The notes: a model not told the origin generated them from the sequence alone. A stretch of DNA of 64,000 nucleotides from Peribacillus muralis (GCF_001645685.2 NZ_CP017080.1:2098001-2162000); one strand, 5' to 3'. Shown: positions 36,501-42,847, counted from the first letter of the stretch. Translations and numbers: made by a program.

Positions 36501-36583
36501 CCAAAGGCAATTTTGTGAGTGGATGGAAGTTTTCTTCTGATCAATTAAATTATCATAGGAAAAATGGATATAGACTAAAATAA
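30593..36583 (+). CDS. Secreted Rhs/YD-repeat polymorphic toxin with colicin-D-like tail
   Basis: A 1,996-residue WapA-like protein. Order: signal peptide (1-27, LRKYIASILVFTLLCSILPAYTG), an N-terminal domain to about 290, a DNRLRE-type surface domain (about 290-465, with WNNKPSS and FDVKNTIQAWVNG), fibronectin-like modules (about 470-840), the Rhs entry domain (GPLGFNFTRYYNTRS, about 880), YD repeats to about 1790, and the Rhs core (RYAGYYYDSESKNYYLKARY, about 1804) ending at PVKYVDPEGH (about 1862). The variable tail of about 130 residues contains KKFKHADDFGV and GNFVSGWKF, resembling the colicin D tRNase/Ntox17-type domain. TTG start after AGGAGGG. The second half is clearly more AT-rich, indicating module replacement. 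A putative immunity gene follows. Confidence 0.9.
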   Translation: MFKLRKYIASILVFTLLCSILPAYTGASDKPEVTQVYQAEKELVATDNLDEVIKERTESAKTFTDGEGNFVKEIYPEDIHNKVDGKYKPISEELVEKEHKGYIETETTNLESMFPEKLGEDKPVIYQSGEHKLSFEVTHASDGEKQTKPTYSSGSVIEENSITHKSLYPNIDLRHVALNNEVKEDWIMNEYDGINEFHYTIQTDLYGQVERDGSIGFYENESKEKPIFTLPKPVMVDSNYNETLGDGVRSTEIHYELKKSDDRYELVLHASKEWLASPKRVFPIYIDPSVSIEALGDTFVMSAYPNNNYNKEWDPSQGEYVLKTGYYDNTTGTNYPFIKFSVIGDLKGATIDSAELAAYVTHSYYVDKKTDIWVDEVKAQWYVDQLTWNNKPSSNKITSTSVARDQWAYFDVKNTIQAWVNGTRPNYGFKFHTNGNGKTHWKKITAAESAKKAKLVISYHYEKMKEPTVSSYSYGEGKADGYIDVKWASVYGANSYDLQMYDGKSYQTIYSGTGTSWSSKGKKIFPKSPYTTSSTYRTDGTGIELPVNPSEFYSEKSGTPTTKKDYGFRVVAKFTNGNSPVSTAIFKTIPVIQVGIPDLPTVKPYAYPETDSVNKGRGWLDISWKPVANATGYKVMIWNGTKYKEFTVGKITSVSTKGKKLWPTDTDLKNGLKELYPVELDKSTSVGKGTELPMDPSQTYGNGSNRYSIRVKAISAAGDSASSDVNYGYIPLYAPKNAKLTSNLADMVNNKSSLTVKWDATPSAKYYEIKISDDKTTKTHQIKGVTSFTTEPTYGAASNYSATVKAYFVDDDNASETEQGKITGNRGLSPASNKATASVDPREDLNGLEDYFTYEDHSFGHATASVNVTTGNMALAFTDQSLFTRGPLGFNFTRYYNTRSTRTSALGKSWTFAGNENLVEVDATSTEPAKVLYYDEDGTKHEFSYDSSNKKYISPKGKYLTLTKETVNGAQGFSLKEKDGFAKMFEATPGKTKEYRLSAYKDKNQNTIRFFYNQDKLSEISEVNQTGEKIRTSIQLTYNNDGLINKVAYGSNWKELGYQNKQLTSIVTKDSRTTESITEKLTYHSLGQLAAYLDGKGNETKFLYDENELKVFDKQEKDASISVSTTYRYDQAKNEFTVTDTDDNETVYKRDTKNGTYAVSEIKNSDETTSSFQYDDQYNLLHSIDEKGTTRTFSYDANGNLKSSTDSNGTTLYEYDEKNRITKITDPSGSSTINTYRGENLSKRKIGEEITSFDYDLFGREIKVIYPNNTFEEVIYDDLTDTVKVRDANGQVSSTSYDQFGNVKIKKDAGERRLSYEYHPLMIDIITAVIDGKGKTTKYQYDKSGKLTKLTDALGRNKIYEYNDNNQVTKASLPGMLYTYHYNSNGNLDREVTPSGNILTYSYDEMDQAESVTVSNPSNGEVLKWDQTYNEWGLLSKVTFQDLKSKQNILQKSLDYNSLSLLESYTRGNFRINYKYNENEQPLSVMLNYTQGVNPWKVEKSLTYTDEGNKDVQTVRVGAQKYMIFEKVDDLTNNQEKVIVNENLYQQTNIFNKSNLLEGVFYNKGTGTLLEYSYTYDGSGNILKEKSTNGDTRFTYDENSQLIQEVLPDGSINKYNYDDVGNRKESIRGKHTDTFKYNASNQIETKNGKGYLYDKDGNLLQDDQYKFEYNVLGYQTRISDLQGNEIARYEYDETGLRTKKYLGLNIHEYYYDDTQLSFEVISKGDTIVQYRNYQWDEDTPLGMIIREKDESGNWEDHVFHYWTNIRGDVLTIRDNEGKEVGSYIYDSYGNLLGEKGSLAQENPIRYAGYYYDSESKNYYLKARYYNPANGSFLSLDPYSGDDNSISQNGYNYAGNNPVKYVDPEGHFWTYLVRGGMWVWKGGKWAWKKGKNLYKKVTIPTTKFSAKKLQKKFKHADDFGVKGNYSKKNAAKFEDALKKHIKNADEIIESKYHGDKVYVFLKGKKGVLVDPKGNFVSGWKFSSDQLNYHRKNGYRLK

Positions 36584-36651
36584 TTACCAATGCTACTCTT
36601 GTCCTGTAAGTATTAAAGATTTTTTTATGAAACGAAGTAGGTAGGTGAAAA

Positions 36652-37230
36652 ATGACTAATATCTTATCTTTGGGTATTGTATATGAAAATTCATTTGATA
36701 AATCTGAAGAATTACAAAGTATAATACAATATTTTTTGAATTTAAAGAGCGATATAGTTGGTATAAAGATAAGTATGGATGAAGACGGTGAGAATTGGTT
36801 AGAGAGTGAACGAAATGGAAAGAATTTTATTCTAGACTATACCTTATTAACAGAAAAATATTTTGGAGAAATACTAATTCAACTAAATGACTTTTGGAGT
36901 CTGAATGGTTTATCTTTGACGCTTCGCATTGTTAAAGAAAATGATTTCTTTGGGTATTTATTAGATTTTGAAATGGAGCAACTTCTAAATCGATATAGTC
37001 TGGATTTAATTAATGAACTAATTATTGATTTAGTAAAAGATATCTATAGCGTAACAAAATTTAATTACGCTTTTTGCGATCATGATTCAGAAATTGAGTA
37101 CTCTCCTTCACAATATAAGGATATAGTGGAAGCCTATTCAATATTAATTTTACCAAGGGCAAAAAATGGCTTTGATGTAATAAAAAATAACTGGCAAATA
37201 GACGGTATTACAAGTAGAAATAAAATATAA
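36652..37230 (+). CDS. Putative immunity protein of the Rhs toxin
   Basis: A 192-residue cytoplasmic, acidic protein (MTNILSLGIVYENSFDKSEE at the start) that begins 68 bp after the Rhs stop on the same strand. That is the position where the cognate immunity gene of a polymorphic toxin is found. It has no signal peptide and no membrane helix. It may belong to one of the large immunity families (Imm64-like is a guess). It is unlike the short helical ImmD of colicin D. Base composition is as AT-rich as the toxin tail, so the two were probably acquired together. The role is inferred from position. Confidence 0.6.
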   Translation: MTNILSLGIVYENSFDKSEELQSIIQYFLNLKSDIVGIKISMDEDGENWLESERNGKNFILDYTLLTEKYFGEILIQLNDFWSLNGLSLTLRIVKENDFFGYLLDFEMEQLLNRYSLDLINELIIDLVKDIYSVTKFNYAFCDHDSEIEYSPSQYKDIVEAYSILILPRAKNGFDVIKNNWQIDGITSRNKI

Positions 37231-37326
37231 TATTTCCAAATTAGTTTTAAAATAGATGGTCATGAAGACATCTTCCGAGTTAAAACAGATGGGACAGGAG
37301 ATACCTTATTTTCAAAGCGTAAATAA
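37231..37326 (+). pseudogene. In-frame remnant after immunity gene
   Basis: Directly after the immunity-gene TAA the same frame stays open for 31 codons and reads ISFKIDGHEDIFRVKTDG then TGDTLFSKRK before TAA 37324. It has no start and looks like the 3' end of another small gene left by recombination, or a stop-truncated extension of the immunity protein. Unrecognised. Confidence 0.25.
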
Positions 37327-37418
37327 AGTGAAGCGCCTGTTACTCCTGTTGTTTTGTAAAATACTAATAGATTTGAAGAAAGCTTTGTGGAATGGGATTT
37401 TCTACAGAGCTTTTCTTT

Positions 37419-38100
37419 GTGCGCCCGGCTGGGGTGCAATCTATAGGGTGTGAGTCCCGAACCATGAAGGCAGTAGTAATGGTTAACTTAAGGCAAGGGT
37501 GCCCACGGTGACGTGGAATCTGAAGGAAGCAAGCGGCAAACCTCCGGTCTGAGGAACACGAACTTCATATAAGGCTAGGTATCATTGGATGAGTTTGCAA
37601 AACAAAACAAAGTCTATACTGCCGAAGGTGGTACAAAGCAAATGAAGCAGATAGGTGGAGGGAAAGATTGCACTCTTACCCAGGGAGATCTGATGACAGC
37701 CAAGTAAACTTGGCAACCTGTCCAGTGATGGTCAGCTGAATCATCAGAAGTCAGCAGAGGTCATAGTACTTATCTACTCGAGAAGATAAGGAAGGACCGA
37801 ACAGATTAAGGAGGATGAATACTAGGCGTTCGTTATACTGCGAAGAAGCAAACAATTCCTAACGGAACTTATTTGAAGGAAGAAGTGGTGTATTCACGGG
37901 GAACTTCAAAAGGGCAGAGCAGATAAAGGCACAAATAGACTATTTGTCCACGTAGAAAGGATATCAACGATGTTAATGGAACAGATACTAGAGAGGGAAA
38001 ACTTAATACAGGCACTGAAGCGTGTAGAGAGAAATAAGGGAAGCCACGGTGTAGATGGAATGCCCGTCCAAAACCTGAGACCGCACCTTATGACAGCATG
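37419..38100 (+). mobile_element. Truncated group II intron (5' part)
   Basis: The segment opens with GTGCGCCCGGCTGGGGTGCA, the GUGYG 5' boundary of group II introns. It continues with typical ribozyme domain I text (GGGTGTGAGTCCCGAACC, GGCAAGGGTGCCCACGGTGACGTGG, AGGAAGCAAGCGGCAAACC, GGTATCATTGGATGAG). About 550 nt later comes the start of the intron-encoded reverse transcriptase. The element stops after some 43 codons of that gene; the remaining reverse transcriptase, domains V and VI and the 3' splice site are missing. It can therefore neither splice nor move. It lies between the immunity gene and the CPCC gene. Confidence 0.85.
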
Positions 38101-38110
38101 GCACAAATAG
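37970..38110 (+). pseudogene. Group II intron reverse transcriptase, N-terminal fragment
   Basis: 46 codons from ATG: LMEQILERENLIQALKRVER and NKGSHGVDGMPVQNLRPHL are the universal start of LtrA-type reverse transcriptase/maturases. The family protein has over 400 residues. Here homology ends near TAWH and a TAG follows in foreign sequence. Confidence 0.85.
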
Positions 38111-38131
38111 ACTTATTAAGGTGGGATTTAT

Positions 38132-38839
38132 GTGCAACGTGAAAAATGCCCTTGTTGCGGCTTTCCGACATTAGACGAGCGTGAGGCTAATTATATTTGT
38201 GAACTTTGTAACTGGGAGGATGATGGACAAGACGATCCCAATTCAGAAGAAGTTTGGGGTGGTCCAAATGCAGATTATTCTCTTGCAGAAGCAAGAAGGA
38301 ATTTTAAGAAAAATAGCACTATGTATCGAGATAATAGAAGTATATTTAGACAATGCGATAAAGAATTTGAAACCAAGAAATCATTAATTCTTGCGTTTAC
38401 TGAATTAGCCAGTTGTGAAGCGGATTCATTGGAATATTTGTCACTTTGGCGCAAAAAAACGTCTTACGAGAAGGTCTTAAAAGAAATTGTTCATGATGAG
38501 AATGAAAGATATAGTAAAAATATAGAAAAAAATGAAGAATCCATCAACCTTATAAATTCCGAGGTTATAGAAGAAGTTATTACTGGCTTATTGAGGTTGA
38601 TTGAGAATTCTGATGACCTAGATTTTGTTCAGGCTATTATGATTGATTTCACTGAACACCAGGATGCTAATATTCGTGGAACGGCTATACTTTGTCTTGG
38701 TCATATTGCAAGTAAATACGAAAAGATAAACAAACATCTGGTTTTTCCAATAATTAACCAAGGGTTACAAGATGAAAGTACTTTTGTAAGGAAACAGTCT
38801 CAATCTGCATTAATGAATATAAATTTATACATAAAATAA
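38132..38839 (+). CDS. CPCC cysteine-rich protein fused to HEAT-like repeats
   Basis: A 235-residue protein in two parts. The N-terminus is a Cys_rich_CPCC zinc-ribbon: CPCCGFPTLDEREANYICELCNWEDDGQDDPN, with cysteine pairs at about 6/9 and 24/27, then GGPNADYSLAEARRNF. The C-terminal 100 residues are helical and HEAT-like (VITGLLRLIENSDDL, DANIRGTAILCLGHIASKYE, DESTFVRKQSQSAL). CPCC proteins are common near polymorphic toxins, and HEAT repeats occur in some immunity proteins, so an immunity or orphan-immunity role is likely here. The start is GTG 38132, 6 bp after AAGGTGGG, immediately beyond the broken intron. Confidence 0.7.
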   Translation: MQREKCPCCGFPTLDEREANYICELCNWEDDGQDDPNSEEVWGGPNADYSLAEARRNFKKNSTMYRDNRSIFRQCDKEFETKKSLILAFTELASCEADSLEYLSLWRKKTSYEKVLKEIVHDENERYSKNIEKNEESINLINSEVIEEVITGLLRLIENSDDLDFVQAIMIDFTEHQDANIRGTAILCLGHIASKYEKINKHLVFPIINQGLQDESTFVRKQSQSALMNINLYIK

Positions 38840-38860
38840 TGGAATTTGAAAACAAAAGAC

Positions 38861-38878
38861 TTGCTCTTAAAACTCCAA
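38861..38878 (+). repeat. 18-bp direct repeat, copy 1
   Basis: TTGCTCTTAAAACTCCAA recurs exactly at 39533-39550. The frame through this copy reads RLALKTPNMAHKAMASLSKG and a TAG, apparently the 3' end of a lost gene just after the CPCC gene. Confidence 0.6.
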
Positions 38879-38984
38879 ATATGGCCCATAAGGCTATGGC
38901 CAGTCTTTCAAAAGGGAGATAGGAACGTAGGAACCGAAGAACAAAGAATATGTTACATTGTATTAAATTGAGGTTAAAATTCAT

Positions 38985-39294
38985 ATGAATACATTCTTAT
39001 TTTACAGCGTTCTGGGACTATTTGGGGTTCTATTGATTACCAATTCAAGTGATCGGTTTATTAAGAATCACATTTTTTTTAAAATTTCATTTAGTGTTAT
39101 TGTCTTATTAAGCAGTTGTATAATTTTATATGCAATTTTAGGACAAGATGAAGACCCTATTGATAATGCGATACAATATTCTTTCGCCATGGCTGCTTAC
39201 GAGAAAATGGGAAGATGAACCTGATAGTAAAAAGAAAACGGGGGTTTATGTAGGTTTTGTAATATTTATGCTATTAACAGTAATGACGAGTTAA
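38985..39294 (+). pseudogene. Frameshifted small membrane protein
   Basis: The first frame (ATG 38985) encodes two hydrophobic helices, FLFYSVLGLFGVLLI and FKISFSVIVLLSSCIILYAI, and ends at TGA 39218 after AAYEKMGR. Shifted by one base, the same DNA continues RKWEDEPDSKKKTGVYVGFV then IFMLLTVMTS to TAA 39294, supplying a third helix. The overlap of two protein-like frames points to a single-base indel near 39195-39215 in a gene of about 102 codons. Family unrecognised; in this setting possibly an immunity protein for a membrane-acting toxin. Confidence 0.55.
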
Positions 39295-39378
39295 TTCCCG
39301 TGAATATAAAAGCATTTTAATTCCAGCGTTATAACTGCTTATCAATAATAAAAGTATCTTAGACATTTGAACAGTACC

Positions 39379-39422
39379 CCGGATAACGGACAACATAAAA
39401 AAGTGTCCCTAATCCGGTTTTT
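39379..39422 (+). terminator. Hairpin terminator in the immunity region
   Basis: CCGGAT/ATCCGG with inner GGACA/TGTCC arms, then a T-rich tract. It follows the frameshifted membrane gene. Confidence 0.65.
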
Positions 39423-39532
39423 ATGTTTCGATAGGTGCAATGAGTCTTGGCGGAAGTTTTGATGAGTAAGAAGATATACGAATGATACAACATTTCCCGA
39501 GTAGTAAGCAAAATGGAGAGTAGATAATGCGG

Positions 39533-39550
39533 TTGCTCTTAAAACTCCAA
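39533..39550 (+). repeat. 18-bp direct repeat, copy 2
   Basis: Exact copy of 38861-38878. The frame through it reads DNAVALKTPIISNKRVDKMK and runs to TAA 39619. Two such ALKTP tails 672 bp apart suggest duplicated or shuffled 3' ends of one gene family. Confidence 0.6.
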
Positions 39551-39575
39551 TCATTTCAAATAAGCGGGTTGATAA

Positions 39576-39755
39576 AATGAAAAAACGAAAGGAATTGAAG
39601 GGTCTGATATGCCTAATGTAACCGGGAATTCATATGGAAATATGATCAATCATGGTTTCGTAGCTAAACACGACAACCTGCCCGTTTACATGAAATTGAA
39701 TGCTTCCACAATTCCGGTTACCAATTGTGAAATGATCGCTAAGACTGAGAATTAA
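39576..39755 (+). pseudogene. Gene fragment, unrecognised
   Basis: A 59-codon open stretch overlapping the previous fragment in another frame: KTKGIEGSDMPNVTGNSYGN followed by MINHGFVAKHDNLPVYMKLN and STIPVTNCEMIAKTEN. The GNSYGNMINHGFVA pattern recalls the repeat start of DUF5050-type beta-propellers, but only one copy is left and no proper start exists. Debris of module exchange. Confidence 0.35.
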
Positions 39756-39788
39756 TACTTGCTAATATTATTTTTTATGGGGTGAAAT

Positions 39789-40289
39789 ATGGAAAAAAGC
39801 TGTTTTAATAAATTGGGAAAACCATTTTTTCATTTGAGTAATGACCAATATATTTTTAATGAATTATATGAATCTACAATGAAAGACTTTGAAACTAACT
39901 CGAAAAAGTTTGTAGCTTTAATTGAAGGATGTAAATGTCAAAATAAAAAAGGCTTTTTTAAAGAATTTGCAATAAAAATGAAGTTTCCTGATTATTTTGG
40001 TGATAATTGAGATGCTTTTAATGAATGTATAAATGATTTAGAATGGTTAAATTGCGAACAATATGTAGTATTTATCAAAGATTTCAATTTTTTATTTAAA
40101 AATGACGAAAAAAATTTAACACTATTCTTAAAAATATTAGTAGATACAGTAGAAGAATGGAACATGGGGCGAGAGTATGGTGTGCTTCAAACTCTACCAG
40201 CTCCATTTCATATCGTTATCTATAGCGACAAAGAGATTATAAGTGACCTACTAATTAAAACACATAATGAACAAATAAACTTATTTTAA
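39789..40289 (+). pseudogene. Barstar-family immunity gene with in-frame TGA
   Basis: One continuous frame of 166 codons is interrupted only by TGA at 40008-40010 (codon 74). Before it: KKGFFKEFAIKMKFPDYFGDN. After it: DAFNECINDLEWLN, then YVVFIKDFNFLF, LKILVDTVEEWN and APFHIVIYSD. Barstar-like proteins read YFG-x-N-W-D-A-L/F-N-E-C at this point, so the TGA replaces the conserved tryptophan (TGG to TGA). The real product would bind and block a barnase-type RNase. Here only a 73-residue truncated form can be made. No barnase gene is nearby, so it was probably an orphan immunity gene before decay. Confidence 0.82.
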
Positions 40290-40619
40290 ATAATTGTAAT
40301 AAGTTTTCTTTGATTCAACGAAGGTACATTAACAGGTTAGTCGTGTAAAAAACCATGGACAAATATGGATGTTACACTTTTTTTTCGGATTGTTATGTCC
40401 CTGAGTGTTAACGAAGAGGAAATTTCGATAGCCTTCGGTTTTGGAGGGTTTTGACTTTGACTGTTACATATCATTACAGATGCTTAGCTTTCCAGAGGCT
40501 ACCTGGGAGCTTGATCTGAGGTGCAATAAGGGTATGTTAGTTTGATGTTTTGTTGTATAATAATGGATATTATTGCCGGGGTTCTATGTATTTGACTCAT
40601 CTAGAATGGGGGAAAGTAT
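40290..40619. other. Intergenic gap downstream of the toxin region
   Basis: 330 bp with a stem (GTGTAA near 40343 with TTACAC near 40372) followed by eight T, a probable terminator. The rest shows no gene. GC content rises again after this point. Confidence 0.45.
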
Positions 40620-41411
40620 ATGAACAATCAATTTTATTTCATTAATGCTTTTTCTAAGGAGAAATTCAAGGGGAATCCGGCCGCGATCGTTTTCATGAAC
40701 GAGAATAGATCTGAAAAGTGGATGATCTCATTAGCAGCCGAACTCAATCAACCTATTACCACTTTTATTACACCAAATGGTGAAAATAACTATGAGCTGA
40801 GATGGTTCACACCGGTTAGTGAGATTGATTTATGTGGGCATGGTACATTAGGCGCGGCTCATATTTTGTGGAGTGAGGGTTTTTCTTCGTCAAAGTCAGC
40901 CATTAATTTTCATACTCAGTCAGGACTTCTTCGCTCCGAGTTGTCGGGACAACAAATAATCCTGAATTTCAATATAAAAAATTCATCTGAAACAAAGGTG
41001 ACAGAGACATTAAAACGGGTCATTCAGCTTCCTATAAAAAGTGCTGCTTGGGCGGAAGATCGATTCATTTTAGAACTGGAAAATCAGGATATGGTTCATG
41101 AAGCGGAGCCGAATTTGAAAGCAATTAATGAACTGGACGGACCAGGGTTAATCATCACGAGTAGTGGCTCAGGTAGGTATGATTTTGTATCAAGGGTTTT
41201 TGCTCCAAAGATAGGAATTGATGAGGATTATGTTACGGGGTCTGCACACTGTGCGTTAGCCTCATTTTGGGGTTATCGTTTAAATAAAAAAGAATTTATG
41301 GCATACCAAGATTCTAAGCGCGGCGGTGAATTAAAACTGAAGATAGTAGGAGATAAGGTCGAGGTGATTGGAGATTGTATAACTTTACTGAAGGGAGAAC
41401 TATATAATTAG
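40620..41411 (+). CDS. PhzF-family isomerase-like protein
   Basis: A 263-residue protein with the diaminopimelate-epimerase-like double fold of PhzF. Typical segments are INAFSKEKFKGNPAAIVF, WFTPVSEIDLCGHGTLGAAHIL and VFAPKIGIDEDYVTGSAHCALASFW. PhzF enzymes use a glutamate in a segment of the form N-x-x-E-T-x-F. Here that segment is NQPITTF (residues 43-49), with Ile at the glutamate position. The usual EDP is EDY. The protein may therefore have lost classical isomerase chemistry or use another base. ATG follows GGGGGAAAG. Function unknown; B. subtilis has similar uncharacterised members. Confidence 0.82.
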   Translation: MNNQFYFINAFSKEKFKGNPAAIVFMNENRSEKWMISLAAELNQPITTFITPNGENNYELRWFTPVSEIDLCGHGTLGAAHILWSEGFSSSKSAINFHTQSGLLRSELSGQQIILNFNIKNSSETKVTETLKRVIQLPIKSAAWAEDRFILELENQDMVHEAEPNLKAINELDGPGLIITSSGSGRYDFVSRVFAPKIGIDEDYVTGSAHCALASFWGYRLNKKEFMAYQDSKRGGELKLKIVGDKVEVIGDCITLLKGELYN

Positions 41412-41621
41412 GTGATTTGTCCTTGAAAGTAGATTGTACGACGTAGCCTGGCTAACGGCAAAAGCTCTCCAACTTCATGTCTATTGTGAATCGGAAATCG
41501 ACCGGAGTTCTGGTACTATTAAAATGAAGGTTTGATTACCTGGCAGTGGTCTGATTTTTCTGTTGGCAAACGTGAATGAACAAAAAGATCATGAGAATAA
41601 AATGAAGAAGGGTGTTCTTTG

Positions 41622-42215
41622 ATGACAAACAGTAAAACAAATGCTAAGGTTGATGAGTTTTTAAGTAAAGCTAAAAAGTGGCACGACGAATATGAGGTTT
41701 TGAGAAGGATTGTTCTTGATTGTGAGCTGACTGAAGAATATAAATGGATGCATCCTTGTTACACATTTGAGAAAAAAAACATCGTTTTAATTCACGGATT
41801 CAAAGAGTATTGTGCGCTTCTGTTCCACAAGGGCGCCTTATTAAAGGATACCCATGGGATTCTCATTCAACAAACGGAAAATGTTCAAGGGGCACGCCAG
41901 ATTCGGTTCACGAATGTCCAGGAAATCGTTGCAATCGAACCCATCTTGAAAGCTTATATTCAAGAAGCCATTGAAGTTGAAAAAGCTGGTTTGGAAGTGG
42001 AGTATAAAAAGAATACTGAAATCATGATACCTGAAGAGCTTCAAAACAAATTCAATGAACTACCTGCCTTGAAAACGGCTTTTGAAGCATTGACACCTGG
42101 ACGGCAAAGAGCATATTTCCTTCATTTTTCTCAACCGAAGCAATCTAAAACCCGAGTTTCTAGGGTTGAAAAATGTACGCAGCAAATTCTTGATGGAAAA
42201 GGATTAAAGGATTAG
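41622..42215 (+). CDS. ydeI: YdeI-like protein (DUF1801/OmdA)
   Basis: A 197-residue protein with an N-terminal DUF1801 fold (KWHDEYEVLRRIVLDCELTEEYKWMHPCYTFE, then VLIHGFKEYCALLFHKGALL) and a C-terminal bacteriocin-protection-like OmdA segment (LTPGRQRAYFLHFSQPKQSKTRVSRVEKC). It matches B. subtilis YdeI in length and order. The OmdA part is linked in other bacteria to tolerance of bacteriocins and antimicrobial peptides, but no mechanism is established. ATG 41622 follows AAGAAGGG at 9 bp. It is a single-gene unit. Confidence 0.82.
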   Translation: MTNSKTNAKVDEFLSKAKKWHDEYEVLRRIVLDCELTEEYKWMHPCYTFEKKNIVLIHGFKEYCALLFHKGALLKDTHGILIQQTENVQGARQIRFTNVQEIVAIEPILKAYIQEAIEVEKAGLEVEYKKNTEIMIPEELQNKFNELPALKTAFEALTPGRQRAYFLHFSQPKQSKTRVSRVEKCTQQILDGKGLKD

Positions 42216-42324
42216 CCTGTAGTGATCTTTAAAAAAGGAAAAATCAGCATGCAAACAAAAGAGTACTTTTTGGCTTTTTGCTGAGTCGTGCGCTTTTCTT
42301 TAACTTTTAAAATAGGAGGCCTTG

Positions 42325-42804
42325 ATGAATACATTGGATGAGGTAGTTTTACAGAAATATAAACCAGAACACTTGCAGTGGTTAAGAGCATTTGAATTAC
42401 CAAAAGAACAAGAAAAATTCACCGCATTACCAATCAAGATGTTGGAAATAACGAAAGAACGACATCCGATAGTGATCTTACATAATAATGAACCTGTGGG
42501 TTTTTTCGTATTACATTCGAGTGATAAGGTAAAAGAATATACAAATAACCCGAGAGCCATGTTATTAACTGCCCTTTCCATAAATCATTCCAAACAAGGC
42601 AGAGGATTTGCCAATAAAGGGATGAAAAAAATCCAGAGCTTTGTCACTCAACAATTCCCAGCGTGCAATGAAATCATTTTAGCTGTAAACCATAAAAATG
42701 TTCCTGCCCAGAAGTTATATGAAAAAGTTGGTTTTAAAGATACCGGTACAAGGAAGATAGGCAGGATCGGAGAGCAATACATATATAACTTCATTATTAA
42801 ATGA
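42325..42804 (+). CDS. GNAT family N-acetyltransferase
   Basis: A 159-residue acetyl-CoA-dependent transferase. The cofactor-binding signature is HSKQGRGFANKGMKKI (a variant of Q/R-x-x-G-x-G/A) and is followed by NHKNVPAQKLYEKVGFKDTGTRK, the standard end of a GNAT domain. ATG 42325 follows ATAGGAGG. The substrate is unknown; the fold resembles RimI-like and small-molecule acetyltransferases of Bacillus. A terminator follows directly. Confidence 0.85.
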   Translation: MNTLDEVVLQKYKPEHLQWLRAFELPKEQEKFTALPIKMLEITKERHPIVILHNNEPVGFFVLHSSDKVKEYTNNPRAMLLTALSINHSKQGRGFANKGMKKIQSFVTQQFPACNEIILAVNHKNVPAQKLYEKVGFKDTGTRKIGRIGEQYIYNFIIK

Positions 42805-42824
42805 AGAAGGGAATTTCGTTACCG

Positions 42825-42847
42825 AAGGTTGCAGAAGCAGCCTTTTT
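42825..42847 (+). terminator. Rho-independent terminator after GNAT gene
   Basis: AAGGTTGC and GCAGCCTT pair around AGAA (one T-G pair), with a T-run. Confidence 0.8.

Noticed and set aside
37256..37453. 65-codon frame crossing 37419
   Set aside because: It runs across the 5' boundary of the group II intron, so it cannot be a native gene.
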